From positions 1,366,501 to 1,430,500 of the forward strand of contig OZ018417.1 in the NCBI GenBank assembly GCA_963969595.1: 64,000 bases of DNA, given 5' to 3'. Position 1 is the first letter of the stretch. Each line of letters starts with the position of its first letter. The translations under genes were made by a program, and so were the position numbers. This document shows positions 1 through 12,559 of this stretch, one piece after another. The stretch comes from Neckera pumila. Its lineage: Eukaryota > Streptophyta > Bryopsida > Hypnales > Neckeraceae. The notes under the pieces were generated by a model. It did no database searches. It saw only the letters and a program-made list of their open reading frames with translations, and was not told the DNA's origin.

Positions 1-1250
1 TCGGCTTCTTCCCTGTCATATCAACTCGGTAACCCAAAACACGGAAGCAAAACGAGACCTACCCGGTCGGTACAACCCCCCCATGGCTGGTTCTTTTCTG
101 GTCCAAGTCGACCAACCATTAGGGATTAGCGCGGCGGGCCTGATGATCTCAGTACTTACAGCCAGCCGGGCGGGATGGATGCTACTACGCTCGTGGTAGT
201 CCCTAGTCTGGCAGCCATGGCTGGCAGGCAGGCAGGGCAGGCAGGCCCAGACAGAATGATGCGGCGATTCTACTTACGCTTGAAAGCAGGAGCGTCCTGT
301 TGACTTCCTCTTTGGAGTCTTGGACTCTCTTGCCTTGGACTCTCTCTCTCCCTCCACCACCAAACAGGCACCAAAACCAAACCTTAAAAGAAATCATAGA
401 CCGAGAAAATTGGATGGATAGGGGATTGCACAGCCAGCACTTGGTGGCTGTGATGCACATGAGTAGGAGGAGAGATTCGGTTACAGGAAGGGATTCCTTA
501 CGGTAAGTTAAAAAAAAAATGAAGTGAACGCGTCAAGGAAAGATGGCTCCAGGAGAGTCTGAAGCAAAAGCGCCCGCCATGGCGCACAAGCCTAGATCTA
601 CGCCACAAATCCTCGCAGAGGAAGCTCTCGATGCCGCTTGTTGCGACAGTACACTTTCCTTTTCTTACCCTGGCTGGAGGTCGCCCCCTTGGATGAATGG
701 TGTGGATGGGAAACGTGTATTTCGTGGAAGAATGAGATGAAAAGAGCGGCGCGGTGTGGGACCCCAGAGAGGTGCCTTATAAGGATGAAGGGTGGGATGA
801 AAACTGCAGCGACGTGTGAACAGAACCAGGAATATATGGATGAATGTTGTGGACGGCATCGGATGAACAGAGACGGAAGTCAGGGGAACAGTGAACGTGT
901 TTGAATCTGAGAGCGGTGGGTGGCAGAATTTGAAACGTCGCAGGGAAGTGGGGCCCACGGGCGTCTGTTGGCGTCAACTCGAGCCGCCGTTGCCGTCAGT
1001 CGGCGGCCGGCAGCGGTCGCCTAAAATGCAGTGGACTGTAGTATTCTGCAGCTTTGACAGGATGTCATATCTTTGTGTACTGAAATGGTTGCGTAAATTT
1101 GAACTGAAAAGACAAGAATTTGAAGGCCAGGTGTTTTTTTTCATTTATTCGAGGCAGTTCCAAAGAAGCGCTATTTACATCCATGGAATAGATGAAATCA
1201 ACAATTTATGGATGAAATTTTATTTTTTCATCTAAACTAGAGTGATATGG
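1..1250. other. GC-richer leading segment, no supported gene
   Basis: This stretch is clearly less AT-rich than the following 5 kb and could be the promoter or UTR of a gene lying off the left edge. A short GGCA-type simple repeat lies at about 221-246. A 65-codon plus-strand frame from 543 begins MAPGESEAKAPAMAHKP and has gene-like composition, but no domain, splice partner or homologue can be recognised. The other frames overlap on both strands, as expected from GC-rich non-coding DNA. Confidence 0.4.
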
Positions 1251-3445
1251 TCCTAAGATTTGGCAGTTTTTTACAATTTCATCCACTGTGAAAGCAAGAA
1301 CATATTGCCAAAATATTCCTTGAAAAAAAAACATTGCTTTTCAACAAAACATCGCTAAAAAAACCTGATTAGAAGAAGATTACCATACTTAGATAGCAAC
1401 TTTAACACTTTGGTGTCATGTATCTAATTAAAGTATATAAATAAGCTTTGGTGCTTTAAAATATATTTTAAAGAATTTTGGCATGAAATTCAAAGAGATC
1501 AAAACATTTGGCAACTATCTCACATTTCTTCAATAGTCACTTGTTTTAAGTGCTTTAAAATGAGAAGCCAAGAAATGGGGTGGTAGGAGGTAAAACAATC
1601 CATATGGAATATGTAAATTAGGATTAGTAGGAAATGAACCGTTTATAGTTAAGTCAAAAGTAGGAATTGTGTTCAAAGTAGAATTTTTGACCTCACTTTG
1701 ATACAGTAGAATAACTTTTTTCAAAAAAAATTGAACTAAGTGAATGTGTAAAACTAAGTTAACTTTCATCTCCAAAAATATGTTTGAGATTTTGAGCTCC
1801 GATCAAAAGTTATGGACAAAGTTCACATAGGGGTTGGAAGGATCATTTTTTCTTTGACAATTTCAAACATTAGTTGTGAGTTTTGTCCATCACTTTTTTT
1901 GGAGTCCTTAAATCAAAAAAGTTATTCTACTATATCAAAATGAAGTATGAAGTTTTGCTTTAGACACAATTCCTATGTTTTGACAATCAACGAGCAAGCT
2001 CTCATCCTCAAATTATCCCATACCATGTAAGGATTCATAAAAGACAATGGATTTCACTATAAAATGACCTCTCAACCCTACATTCTCATTGAATGTCAAT
2101 GAAGAAATTCTTTTGTTTTTCCATCAAAAATTTACTTTGATGATAGATAATCAAATGACAAATTGGTATTTGATTCAATGGATTGTTAAAGTGCATTCTT
2201 TGGATTTTGGACGAATCACCTTTATATTTATTTGTAGATTTAACTATCTAATTCCAGAATTGGCAAAAGTTTGTCATTTTTTTTTCTAATTAATTTAAAT
2301 CAAAATTGCTATCTAAGTATAACATTTGTGAATTCATTTTGTTGAAATTTGTCTATAAAGTCTATTTAGAGTGGTTGGACATTTATTGATCAATGAACAC
2401 GCAAGAGCTTATAATTGATGGAAATAATAAATTAGTGGTAATACTTGAAATGCACTTTGGGTTGTGATTTTCATAAATGACATTATATTGTGCATGCTAT
2501 GACAAAATCTCCTTTCTAACTTATGCCAACATTAACTAAGATGTCTTTAATTTGAAACCCTATATCAATGTCCATTAGATAAGAATTGAAACTCAAGATT
2601 AATATGTATACTTTCAAAGAGTATGTCATACTACTAAAAATTTGGAAAAATATTCACTCAACATATGTGGTTATCAACACAATAGTATCAGAATTTATTA
2701 CTTTGGATTAATATGTATGTAAACTATTGCTAATAAAAATGAAATTAAGAAACTATTTGCCTAAATAGTGTTTGTTTTTATAAAAGAAACTTTTGTAGAT
2801 TAATTTTGTAGTTTTTTGGATATCGTATATAGTGTATTATTTTGGATGTTAGATTTTCAATTGTAATAAAGTCATTTTTGTAAGATAGACGTATATATGA
2901 TAATTAATGAAGTATTAAAAATGGTCCATTCTTTTATATTTGTCATTTAATTAAAAAGATTAAAACTGCTAACAAAATCTTTTATTTTTATGTACTACTT
3001 CTGAATTTGAATATCACTTCATATAAAAATAAGGTTACATTTATTTATAACGTGCTACTATAAATTTGGATTTTTTCAATAATGAAAATTGACACACAAA
3101 AATTTGAACTAGTGTTTTTTGGTGTATTACAAAAACTTTGTTCAAAAAAATGATTATACATAAAAAATAAAGTATGATTTTTATTTTAAATTTCAATAAT
3201 TATTTATTTGCATTGGCCTAATTCAAAATAAAATTGCTACAATCTAAGTATTTTTAATGTATAATTGACTACAATAAAAAATATCTAATTTGATTCTTGT
3301 ATTGAAACTTGGGCTAAATGTAATAGGTAATGTAAACTACTACTTATCTAATTTCAAAAAATCAAATGATGAAAATAGGTAGGAAATATAAGCACATAAT
3401 AGTAATCTAAATTAAATGCACTTGCATTGATTTTGCATAGATCTA
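1251..3445. other. AT-rich intergenic DNA with a foldback stretch
   Basis: No coding region is seen. The only structure is an imperfect inverted repeat. An arm at about 1665-1730 (containing ACAGTAGAATAACTTTTTT) is matched in reverse complement at about 1905-1975 (AAAAAAGTTATTCTACTATA). It is probably the remains of a foldback MITE; no flanking duplication could be assigned. The remainder is low-complexity A/T. Confidence 0.5.
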
Positions 3446-3632
3446 CACTGAATAGGGGTATTAAAGGGACCCGTACTAATTAATTGACATTCCACACTAT
3501 ATAAATATCTATCTTCAATGTACATCTATAGTTACTAAAGTGTGTAGAGGATGTACATCAAGTTTCAAAATCTACAATTTTCTAAGTTTAGTCCCTTTAA
3601 TTGTTTGGTCCCCTTAATATCCCTATTCAGTG
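3446..3632. mobile_element. TA-flanked MITE, CACTGAATAGG family (copy M1)
   Basis: A 187 bp element with near-perfect terminal inverted repeats beginning CACTGAATAGGGGTATTAA and ending in the complement of that motif (CCCTATTCAGTG). It is flanked by TA on both sides (3444-3445 and 3633-3634). It has no coding capacity. A second copy (M2, 58060-58232) shares ends and interior, and its empty site proves the TA duplication. The TA target points to a Tc1/mariner-type source, but the termini are not the Stowaway consensus. Confidence 0.85.
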
Positions 3633-3634
3633 TA

Positions 3635-6299
3635 TAAAGACTGTACATCTTTGGTTACATGAATAGTTTCAATACTCTTTGGCTTTTGTTTGAATTTCCT
3701 AAAGGTGATTGTAGTTATATAATATAAAACGTTCAGTTTTTATAAATCTCTAAAATATAGAATGCAAAAATACTGTACAAAAATAAAACACTATTGAGGC
3801 CCATTATTGGTAGTGTGAAAATCAAAGAAATGTTGAACAAAATGAAAATGTTGTACAAACAAAAAGGTAAAGGAAGTATAAATACATTGTTTTTTCCAAT
3901 TTAACTTCTTGAGTAAAGCTAGCAAATCTTCTTGGTCCTTTTAGCACTATACACATTATTATATTATGAAAATTTTAATTATTAAAAAATCGATTATTAA
4001 ATTAGTCACACTAGTGATGCCTAATTCAAGTCTGCCAAGTTGCCAAATTCAAGTCCTCCAAAATATAAATGTCTGTTTGCTGATAAATTCAAAAAAGCTA
4101 TACATTTAGACTTTAAGAATGTATTGTATTCACCCACATTGTCAACAAAGACTTCAAAATCTCTAAAATAGAATGAATGATAATATGTTCATTTCAAATA
4201 GAGTTCCATTTTTAATCTTATTGTGTAAAAGCAATACAAAATTATCAAAGTATGAATTAATGGTAGCATTGCAAGGGAGATTATGCTATCATTTGGACTT
4301 ATCTAATGATTTTGTCCTATATATGATTGGTTGAATTTTGTAATCAATATAGATAGGCATTTGTTGGAAGGTATGTATTAATTAAATGTTTATCAATAGA
4401 TCGATTAGACCAATCAAATGGAGTTAGGGGGGGTTCAATTTTTAAATTGAAGTATAACAAAATAGTAACAAAGTGGTGGATCTGAATTACAATTTCTAAA
4501 CCAAATGGATAAACTTCTTTGAAGCTAAAAGCAACAAGAATCACTTGAAATCCACTTCATATTCAACAAACATGTAAAAGAAATAAAATTAAAGGTGTCA
4601 ATTGACAATATAAGAAATAGATACCCTTATTATTTTAGAGGGTTTTACACAATGTCAATTTGTTGTGATTTAGGAAAAATTTTAAATGTTTTTAATCTAT
4701 TCAAGTATCCTCTAAAATCCTATTTAGATAGATTGGAATCTATTATCAATTGCTAGCAAGACCCAACAAAAAATTGAAGCACTTTAAAAATCGAAACCAT
4801 ACTAAGTTGATTATTTTGATGCTCTTAAGACAATATAATTGTAAATTCCATAACACCTTGTTATATGGAAAAACAACAGTAGTCTTCATTACCTATTGTA
4901 AAGACTACATATAATGACATTTTGTGTCTTATTCTTAGTAAGGAATGTTTAACTCCTCCTTTCTTTGTGAACCTAGATATTTGTGCATAATATTTTTATT
5001 GGTACCAATGATAAAGTTTAATCAAGTAAGGTTCTATTTTCACTAGTACTATTTTTGGTATTATTGTTTTTTTCACCAAGGTAAGTGGTTCAAAGAATTT
5101 AGTAAAGGGTAGTAAATCTTGTAAATTAGTGTTTGTTCCAATGAAAAAAGCATTCTCAAATACCATATGAAAAAACCTACTTCAGTGTAGAAATTTTAGA
5201 ACAAGAGGCTTTGGAAGGCAGAATTGCCGACTATACTTGAAATTAAAAGAAGCACAAAAAGCTTGGCTCAATCTAGAGTTCCAAAGCTCTTCCACCCTAA
5301 TAATCTGGCAATTTATGCAACACAATATGTCTAGCAAATTATAACAAATTTTTATTGAAATCTGGAGAATAAATTACATTTTCCTCATTATTCTTATACA
5401 CTATCAAAATTTTGGTCACAATCTGGCAACACTTAGCAAAAAAAAAAAAAAAGAAGCAAAAGGAACCACTAATATTTTCCAATGTCAATATTTCATATTT
5501 ACCACATATATCTCTATTTTCTTAGAAAGAAACAAAAAACTAGGAGTAATTTCTAAAGAATAAAGCAAATAAGTATAAATGAAAACTTAAGGTATACTCA
5601 TCCAAATGTACTCTACAAAGGAAGCTTGGATTTCTTGCTTCATTTGAACTCTCATAAGAAAGCATCGAATCATGCTTTGATAGAATTGTGTTGCAAATTA
5701 GTCTGTGCCCATGCTAACATTACTAGTATCGGAAGACAAAAGCTACCTTAGACTCAGTTGAAGACTAAAGATTCCACAAAATTCTCTCTTGAAATATTAC
5801 CCAATTTAGCTCTTTAATATCTTGAACCCACCTACAATCGCCATGATAAGAAACCTAAACATGGCACCCAAAACTAGTTCTGCTAATCATATCATAGTCT
5901 ACAACCTTTGTAAACAATCAATTGACATAAACTGCATTTTGTGAAGTACATAAGATGTTTGCTTCCAACTGGCATCAAACAAAATGTATTGGTAAATCAA
6001 AGTGGCCACCAAATTTCTTGTTGTAGCCAATTATGACAAAAAATGATTGGGAGTAGGATCAAGACTGGTCTTGTTGCTCTAGAACTTGACCAAACAATCC
6101 TACAAGCCAACTTGCTCCTCTTTAAAACCATTATTTAAGCTGCAACTAATAGCTCACCACTATTACAGGTGCCAATGACATGTTTCAGCAAGAATGTAGA
6201 CTTGATCACTCCAAAAACTTAACAAGAACAAATCAAGGTAAGTTTTTGAGCAACAAACACACATTGAGCAAGTTCACCAATCTCCTATCCTAACCCCTA
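3635..6299. other. AT-rich intergenic DNA, nothing recognised
   Basis: No open frame of note, RNA gene or clear repeat was recognised. There are homopolymer A/T tracts, including a 14-A run near 5440. Short frames such as the 66-codon minus-strand one at 4344-4544 have random composition. Confidence 0.5.
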
Positions 6300-8400
6300 T
6301 TTCCATTTATACACTTGGTTGGACTTAGTACCAAGTGGCATAGGATGACTTGGTTAAATATGTAGAATCATTGATCTTTGAATGGAAATGGGGTTTCCTA
6401 CTTCCACTTATAGTGGTCTCTTTGCATCTCCACACCCACTCTCTTAGAAATCACAATAATCTGTGCAAAATAGGAAAGCCTCAAAACACTCTTACAAATC
6501 ACAATAATTTATGCGAAAATGATAAAGCTTCACTTCTTCTATTAAATGCAAATTATGTCACAATTCCATCCATCATATTTTTGTGAACACAACTTTTTAT
6601 TAAATAGTTCTTGCTAAACCCCAATGACATTCAAACATCTTCAGTCATCCTCTCAATGAAGTCATGCAGCTTGATCAAATTCTTTTAAATCAAATAATCA
6701 ATCATCAACTGCAACGACAACAGCAGCTTACTTTCCACAATTGTCTGCAATTATAAGCAGAACAAAGCAGGCACGGTCTACCCAAACCGAAAGGAAAGTG
6801 GGTGGTCTACACAGACCATCAAAACAAAGAGATGAAGACGATGATCTAGCCTACTGCTATGCCACTACAACAGGTGGAATGCAAATGTAAAGTCTCCGAA
6901 ATGTAGACGACATAAAATGTTAGCGACCTGATCCCGTCTCCTATACAGACCCTATTACCAACAACTCATCACTTGTTTGGACTTATTAGCAAGTGGTATA
7001 AGCATGAATTACCAAACTGTCTATGGCCACTCATCGTTGAAAGGAAAATGGAGTCGTTAATAGCCACTTAAAGCGGTCTACAACCTTACATAAGAAATTC
7101 ATCCACAGTGTAAAAATTTGATCTTAACAAACTTGGCTCTTGTAACAGAATCTCTTCACAGCTCCATACCGATCCCCTAAAAAATCACACTACCACTTAT
7201 CTTAAAATGATTAAAGTGACAAAAATGGAATCCTCTGACCTTAAGTCATCTAAGATCACCAAAGCAAATGAGAAGATGATGAGCATCGTGTAGAGCTGCA
7301 CCTAGCGTTTGTGGCGAGCAACTTCGTCTTCGTTCGGGAACATTCCCATTAGCCTTCCAGCAGAGCACTGGTATGCGTACATAAACCCGCCCATCAAACC
7401 GATAATTCCAGCCGTGTACATAGACGGTCCCCGGATGTTTACACTGCCACCTGCAGGGCAACGCCATCACCATAAAAGCTTAATTAAATAATGTACAGGA
7501 TACTAAACCTGATGCCGCCTCCCATACTAAAACCAACAAAAACTCATCTCTTCCAATACATTTGATTGACCTTCAATTACGCAGTTGGGTGTAAGCATGA
7601 CTTGGCTAATGTCTGAGGCCTCTCATCTTTGGATATAAATCAGAGATTGTCTACTGCCTCTTCAATAGTGTTATACAATCTCAGCATAAGAAAACCTCAC
7701 ACTTGAGTACAAACAATTTGCTCTTAAGAGGATTTGGCTCTTGTAGACCCAAAGAGACCTCTCCAGCAAGCTCCCAATGAAAGCACACTCCCATATATTG
7801 ACTAAAATGCTTGAAGTGACGCAAAGGCTATTCTCTGCCATACTATAGAAATCAACAGTTTGTTGCGGTCAGATTCAAACGAAATGCAATGGAATTAGGG
7901 TTCGGATACGGGTTTGGACTTTTGTAGAGTACTCAACAGAGTATTCTCCCAATGAAAGCACACTCCTACATATTGGTTAAAATGCACAAAGATTCACCTC
8001 CACCTAACTACAGAAAACAACAGTCCGATTGCGGTCAGATTCGGTCGAAAAATGCAATCGAATTAGGGTTTGCGTCGGGGGATGGAAAAATTGGACCGCA
8101 CTACCTGACCAGCGAGGAAGCGACAGGGAGCGACCCGACAGTGATGGCCGTTTTGCGGATGTAGTCATCCGCATTAGGTCATCACGTCACATTTTGAACG
8201 ATTGCATAAGAAATCATCACACTTTCAGTAAGAAATAATTGCTCTTAACAGAATTTGCTCTCGTAGACCCAAAGCAACCTCTTCAGTAAGCTCTCTAGAG
8301 CAATGCACAAGCTTACATATTGGTTAAAATGCGCAAAAAGTATCCTCTACCTAACTACAGAAAGAAACAGTTCGATTACGGCCACATTCAAACCAAATGC
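6300..8400. repeat. Array of diverged direct copies of a dispersed repeat (R1)
   Basis: A motif series recurs in the same order several times: 'GTCTC..ATAC.GACC..TTACCAACA', then 'GGACTTATTA.CAAGTGG.ATAA', then 'TGGCTCTTGTAGACCCAAAG', then 'TATTGGTTAAAATGC'. Copies or parts are seen at about 6310-6560, 6935-7245, 7500-7850, 7925-8040 and 8180-8380. Several lie inside the intron of the complex I subunit gene. A further copy lies in intron 2 of the membrane protein gene (about 20280-20590). Copies are too diverged to define ends by eye, and no transposon class is assigned. Confidence 0.6.
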
Positions 8401-8599
8401 AATCGAATTAGGGATTGCGTTGGGGTTTAAGGAAATTGGACCCCACTAACTGACCAGCAAGGAATCCGACCGGGAGCGATGCGCCCGTGATGGCCGTGAT
8501 GCGGACGTAATCGCTGAAGCTGAAATTGGAGATGGTAGACGAGGCCGTCGGGTTGCGCTCGATGACAGGGAACTTGGGCTCATCCAGAAAGATCCCCAT
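7302..8599 (-). CDS. Mitochondrial complex I 20.9 kDa-type subunit, two exons
   Basis: Two exons encode a 97-residue accessory subunit of NADH:ubiquinone oxidoreductase in the mitochondrial inner membrane. Exon 1 (8599-8455) starts MGIFLDEPKFPVIERNP and ends after GFLA plus one base at a GTCAGT donor. Exon 2 (7450-7302) follows a CTGCAG acceptor in matching phase and encodes GPSMYTAGIIGLMGGFMYAY, then QCSAGRLMGMFPN and a TAG stop. The glycine-rich membrane segment and the SAGRLMG..PN motif match, from memory, the plant subunit related to fungal NUXM (about 106 residues in Arabidopsis, At4g16450). The 1.0 kb intron is filled with R1 repeats and a partial copy of exon 1. The start is chosen because the protein aligns from this methionine. 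An upstream in-frame Met is ignored because its leader has no matching composition. Confidence 0.88.
8099..8168 (-). pseudogene. Duplicated fragment of exon 1 inside its own intron
   Basis: On the minus strand this reads DDYIRKTAITVGSLPVA, against SDYVRITAITGASLPVG in the real exon 1 (about 8440-8510). The downstream intron start is also duplicated: GAATTAGGGTTTGCGTCGGG near 8059 versus GAATTAGGGATTGCGTTGGG near 8405. The copy diverges after the splice junction and lacks the start. It is best read as the relic of a local tandem duplication of about 340 bp. Confidence 0.65.
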
Positions 8600-9064
8600 G
8601 GCGCAGAGAATGTGTGCGTTCAAGCACTGAGTGAGCTCTGCAAGTGAAGAATTGCAAGTCAGAACGCAATTAACCCCAAGACACAATCACTTGGAGTGTA
8701 CGCAGCAAATCTCTCGAAGACGGGCAATGCGCAAGTCGGGAGCGAGAATGGCGAGAAAGAGGGAGACGATGCTGGGCTTGCACAATCCCCACAATCCCAC
8801 TCTCGGTAACAGCACCTAAGGTCGGACCAGATAGATAAATAAAAACTCTGTTCTTCCAAAGAAGGCCGGCGTGAATAAAGTGTCTGTTCGTAATGACAAT
8901 GAGCAATGTCCAGTGGATCAAAGGCCATTGATGATGCAAAACTATTTTTCCCTTTTGAGAATAGACACTTTAATTATCAGTAACTAGAATATAAATTAAT
9001 CAAGATTAATAAATAGGCGGGTATGCATTATAGGTGCAATGGAGAGGGGTGTTAAAACAATTTC
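8600..9064. other. Upstream region of the complex I subunit gene
   Basis: This is the presumed 5' leader and promoter of the minus-strand complex I gene. It is moderately GC-rich up to about 8900, then AT-rich. No TATA box or other element could be assigned with confidence. The overlapping frames on both strands here do not resemble known proteins. Confidence 0.35.
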
Positions 9065-9555
9065 TTATTCAATTGGGAGTGGTTGGTTGTTTTCTATTTT
9101 TCTTTTATATAAGATGATTGATCCAGCATATAGTATGGCAATGGTGTTGATTGTTTTAAAAGTATGTTTCACAGCAGCTTTGGGTAGGTTGAGTTTGTTT
9201 TCAAGAAGTTTCGTTGATGGAGTATGTGTTGTTCCTCTAGCTCTTGCAGTGATGACAATAAGTGGGTCAACATTCCATCCTCGGGCCATGATGTTCTTGA
9301 TTAGTGGTTGGTATTTTTGAATTTTGTTATCTATTGTTATTTGTGAGAATCTATCATGAATTCTATGAATTGTATAGTGATATTGTTGTCTGGGTTAGTT
9401 AGTGGATTATTTTGGTAGGGGAGTCCTTTAACACAAAGGATGTCCGGTTTAAATCTAGCATTGCAGTGACATCTTTGTCTTTTGAAAGAGCAAGGTAATA
9501 ACCATGAGGGGACAATATTTTCTTGTGGATTGTTGTTGAATGTCCGTACATGCAT
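9065..9555 (-). pseudogene. Decayed mobile-element ORF fragment
   Basis: Two minus-strand frames join across a single frameshift near 9340. The first contains RFKPDILCVKGLPYQNNP and TIQFIEF. The second continues HDRFS, then IQKYQPLIKNIMARGWNV, then ARARGTTHTPSTKLLENKLN and IILYKRKIENNQ. The block resembles, from memory, a conserved C-terminal segment found in plant retroelement-like proteins, but I cannot name the family with confidence. The frameshift and the lack of flanking ORFs mark it as dead. Confidence 0.5.
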
Positions 9556-9661
9556 TCATTAAGGTTGAACTACCTATACCTAATCATTTAAGCAACTGTG
9601 GCACAGATGGTGAGTAGTTGATTGTAATGGAGACTTTTCCCATATAGGGAGATAGAAAATA

Positions 9662-9912
9662 CTACCTCTGTCCCACTAAAAAGCTCCTTATTTTATCTCA
9701 TGTTTTTCTTATACCAATTTCATTGACCATGTTGTAAAATGCATAGTTCGGAATGGTTTAAATTTTATATCACTACAATCCATGAAAAACATTGTATCTG
9801 TTCAATGCAACCAAAATAAAAATTGGACCCAAGCAATCTTCCAATATGCGTACTCAAAACTACTAAAAAAACATGAGGTAAAATCAAGAGCTTTTTAGTG
9901 GGACAGAGGGAG
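9662..9912. mobile_element. Stowaway-like MITE
   Basis: A 251 bp element with terminal inverted repeats CTACCTCTGTCCCACTAAAA at the left and, read in complement, CTCCCTCTGTCCCACTAAAA at the right. It is flanked by TA on both sides (9660-9661, 9913-9914). The CTCCCTC.GTCCCA end and TA duplication are the established Stowaway (Tc1/mariner-derived MITE) signature. It has no coding capacity. Confidence 0.92.
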
Positions 9913-9914
9913 TA

Positions 9915-10399
9915 CTCAGATTGCAAAATTTTCAGAACTTTTTTGCAAAACTGAAATTTCTGTGAATTTTGGCATTAGAGGAGATTTGAGGCCTCCAAGA
10001 GCCCATGAGTTATCCTATGTTTCTATAGCGTTTCCATGCAAGAAAGCTGCTAGCCAATGTGGTCGCGCAAGTACCACGTCATTTTCAAAAAAAAATAAAA
10101 AAAAAATTGCTTGAAATGATATTTGGAAGAGAATTTTTGTTTTTTTTGAATTTTTTTGAATTTTTTTTTTCTAACAGCTTGTACCGGCTATTCATAGATC
10201 TACCCAAATTAGAGAACCAGCCTGAAACGGCCCTCTAGAAGCCCCAAATCTCCCCTAATGGAGCCAAAAAGTGTTCCAAAATCAGTCACCAATGAGAGTC
10301 TTCCAATTCCGATCATTCAAAAACTAGCTTCTTATTTTCTTCTTTCTTACTATTTTTTGCATGATCTTATTAGTCCCAACCTTACAAAAGAATAAATAG
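9915..10399. other. Intergenic, nothing recognised
   Basis: Contains long A and T tracts (about 10085-10175) and no open frame or repeat that I can place. Confidence 0.4.
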
Positions 10400-10575
10400 C
10401 ACGTTCTAAACCTGACTGGAAATAGTGGCACCTATAGGTTGGACATTGATCTTTGGTTGGGAATGGGTGGTCTGACCTTAGTATGGCAGAACCACCTAAT
10501 TCCAACCAAGCATCAATACCCAACTTGTAGGATGCAGCTATTTCCAACCAAGGTTGGAATAGGTTTCCAGCCAAG
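10400..10575. repeat. Short foldback repeat
   Basis: Imperfect inverted arms pair CTGGAAATAGTGGCACCTAT with ATGCAGCTATTTCCA, and TTGGTTGGGAATGGGTGGT with CCACCTAATTCCAACCAA, around a centre near 10475. It is probably a MITE. No target duplication could be assigned. Open frames through it on both strands are a consequence of the palindrome. Confidence 0.55.
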
Positions 10576-10616
10576 ATTTGGAATACAAATTTTTCTCCTT
10601 TGCCAAGTTGAGACTA

Positions 10617-11080
10617 AGGTAAGACAGCCCATCACGGTCAGAATTAGGAGTTTGTCCTCATGCCATTGCTGAAATTTAAAAAAAATCTCCACATGAAGAT
10701 AAGTGTGAGAAACAAAGAGAACAGTTGAAATTATACTTTTTTGACAAAGTATAAATTAGCTATGAATTTTTGAAGGTTCAATTCCAAAAGAGTTTGTAGA
10801 CTACTCCATAACCAACAAAAAATGTATCCATAGTGTTTACCTTACTTACCTAAAGCAGTCACAATATTTTCTAATGTGGAAGGCCCTAAAAAAGTCACTT
10901 TCTACAATGTTTTACACTAAAAAGCTGGGTGTTCCTAATGAGGTTACTAATCACTCCATTAGTGTTAGGTGAAACATTGATTGTGGCCCAAAAGCTTACA
11001 AATTGAAAATAACCACCATGGGATCATTCCCTAGGTGTCTATCATGAATAATTTGACTGTGATGGGCAATTTTACCACCT
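10617..11080. mobile_element. B-family TA-flanked element (copy B1)
   Basis: A 464 bp copy of the B family. The left end AGGTAAGACAGCCCATCACG and right end (complement of CGTGATGGGCTGTCTTACCT-like sequence) form diverged inverted repeats. TA flanks both ends (10615-10616, 11081-11082). The interior matches the other B copies, for example in the runs 'CAACAAAAA.TGTA.CCA' and 'TCACTCCATTAGTGTTAGGT'. It does not encode a protein. Confidence 0.75.
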
Positions 11081-11160
11081 TATAAAGTCACAACACATGT
11101 CTTGATGTAATGAGCAAGAAAGTAGGAAGTAATGAGTGGAAAAATAGTTATGGAATCAAC

Positions 11161-11402
11161 GGTGCTAGTATGTGAGCCTAAGAATGCGAGCTTGTGAGCA
11201 TTGAGCCTATAATATAGGTACCTATAATATAGATCCCACACAATATAAAAGGTGTATGTATCATAAATACCTATAATATGGGTATTTGTAACATATATAT
11301 TCTATAATCATAGATGGTTTCTATTGTATATACACCTATAATATAGGTGTATAGTATTCTAGGCTCATGGACTCATACTCCTGTGTTCACATAATAGCAC
11401 CC
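11161..11402. mobile_element. Foldback MITE, GGTGCTAKTATGTGA ends
   Basis: A 242 bp palindromic element. The left end GGTGCTAGTATGTGAGCC pairs with the right end, whose complement is GGTGCTATTATGTGAACAC. The interior is rich in CCTATAATATAGG-type palindromes. No convincing target duplication is seen (left flank ends ATCAAC, right flank starts CTTCAT), so the superfamily is left open. Confidence 0.6.
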
Positions 11403-12559
11403 TTCATAATGGAATGATCAAAATCGGAAGACTCTACATATTGGATATGGATTGAGGCCATCTGTTGGCTTCTAAAATTCACAGTGATTTGAATTTAAAG
11501 AAAAAATAACAAAAATTTGGCAATGCCCGTCATTTCTATCTTTCTATAGGGCAATAAAATTACATTGCCTTCTACTACTTCAGAGCATGTGCGGAATCGC
11601 TTAAGTGGTCAATTACGGGTGGTTCTACTATATCACCAAAAATAAGGGTTTGAATATGGTCTTATTTATATTCAGGGGTATGGAATAAGGTAACTACCGA
11701 CCTATAATAAGCAATTCAGGATGGTTCCCATTCTTATATTGAAAAAGTTTCTAAATTGGACTTTAGATTCTTATAAATAGTGGGAGTGTATTTTAGGCAA
11801 GAATTTATAGGGGTTGATTTTAGAAAGGGGTCACAATTAGGTGTTGTTACCTTATTTATTCTTTGAATTGTGTAAAAGTTATTTTAGAAGTTCTTAGCCA
11901 AGTTCAACAACCAAAGTAATTCACTTGTATCCTTAATTGGGTTGGAGGAATATCTTTTGTTTCTTTTGTTATAATCCCCTATTGAATTGTAAAAGCTTTT
12001 GCTAAATCTTATTGTCGGTAGTTCAAAAAGGATTTTAGATTTACGTGGAATTGGCATGTCTTGGCCTTCTTATGAATAAACTATGAAATTCTGGTTTAAT
12101 GCAAAACCCTAAATTTGGATCATAAACATGTTGTATACATACAAAGAATTTCATTGGAAATCATGTGGGAATGCGTGGAAACTTTGAAATTAAATAGAGT
12201 AAAATTAAATTATCACTATTCAAATAGGTGCCTTGAGCCGGCTCTTGACCCAAGCAATATACTTTTGTGGTCATCCACAATTGTAGACCAAATAGAAAGG
12301 AAAAGATTATATTTGGGTTAAGCAATTTTCTTCTCAACGTTGGCGAAGAGCATTTGATTAAGATGTAACGTCAGATTTTTATTTTATTCATTTATTTAAT
12401 ATTTCTGAAATTGTATTGCAGGGGTTCCAAAAATCAATTCCTTAGCGGCTTTCTAGAGGGCTAAAATTTTTCCTAATGTGAGGGTGACGTTCCAAGCCTT
12501 GTAAGAGATAAGGTGAGAAAAATGAGGAGTCCCAAGTAGACAAGGTGTTGTAGACAAGA
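11403..12559. other. Intergenic, nothing recognised
   Basis: AT-rich DNA without a supported gene. The 68-codon frame at 12115-12321 has no recognisable motif. Confidence 0.4.
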
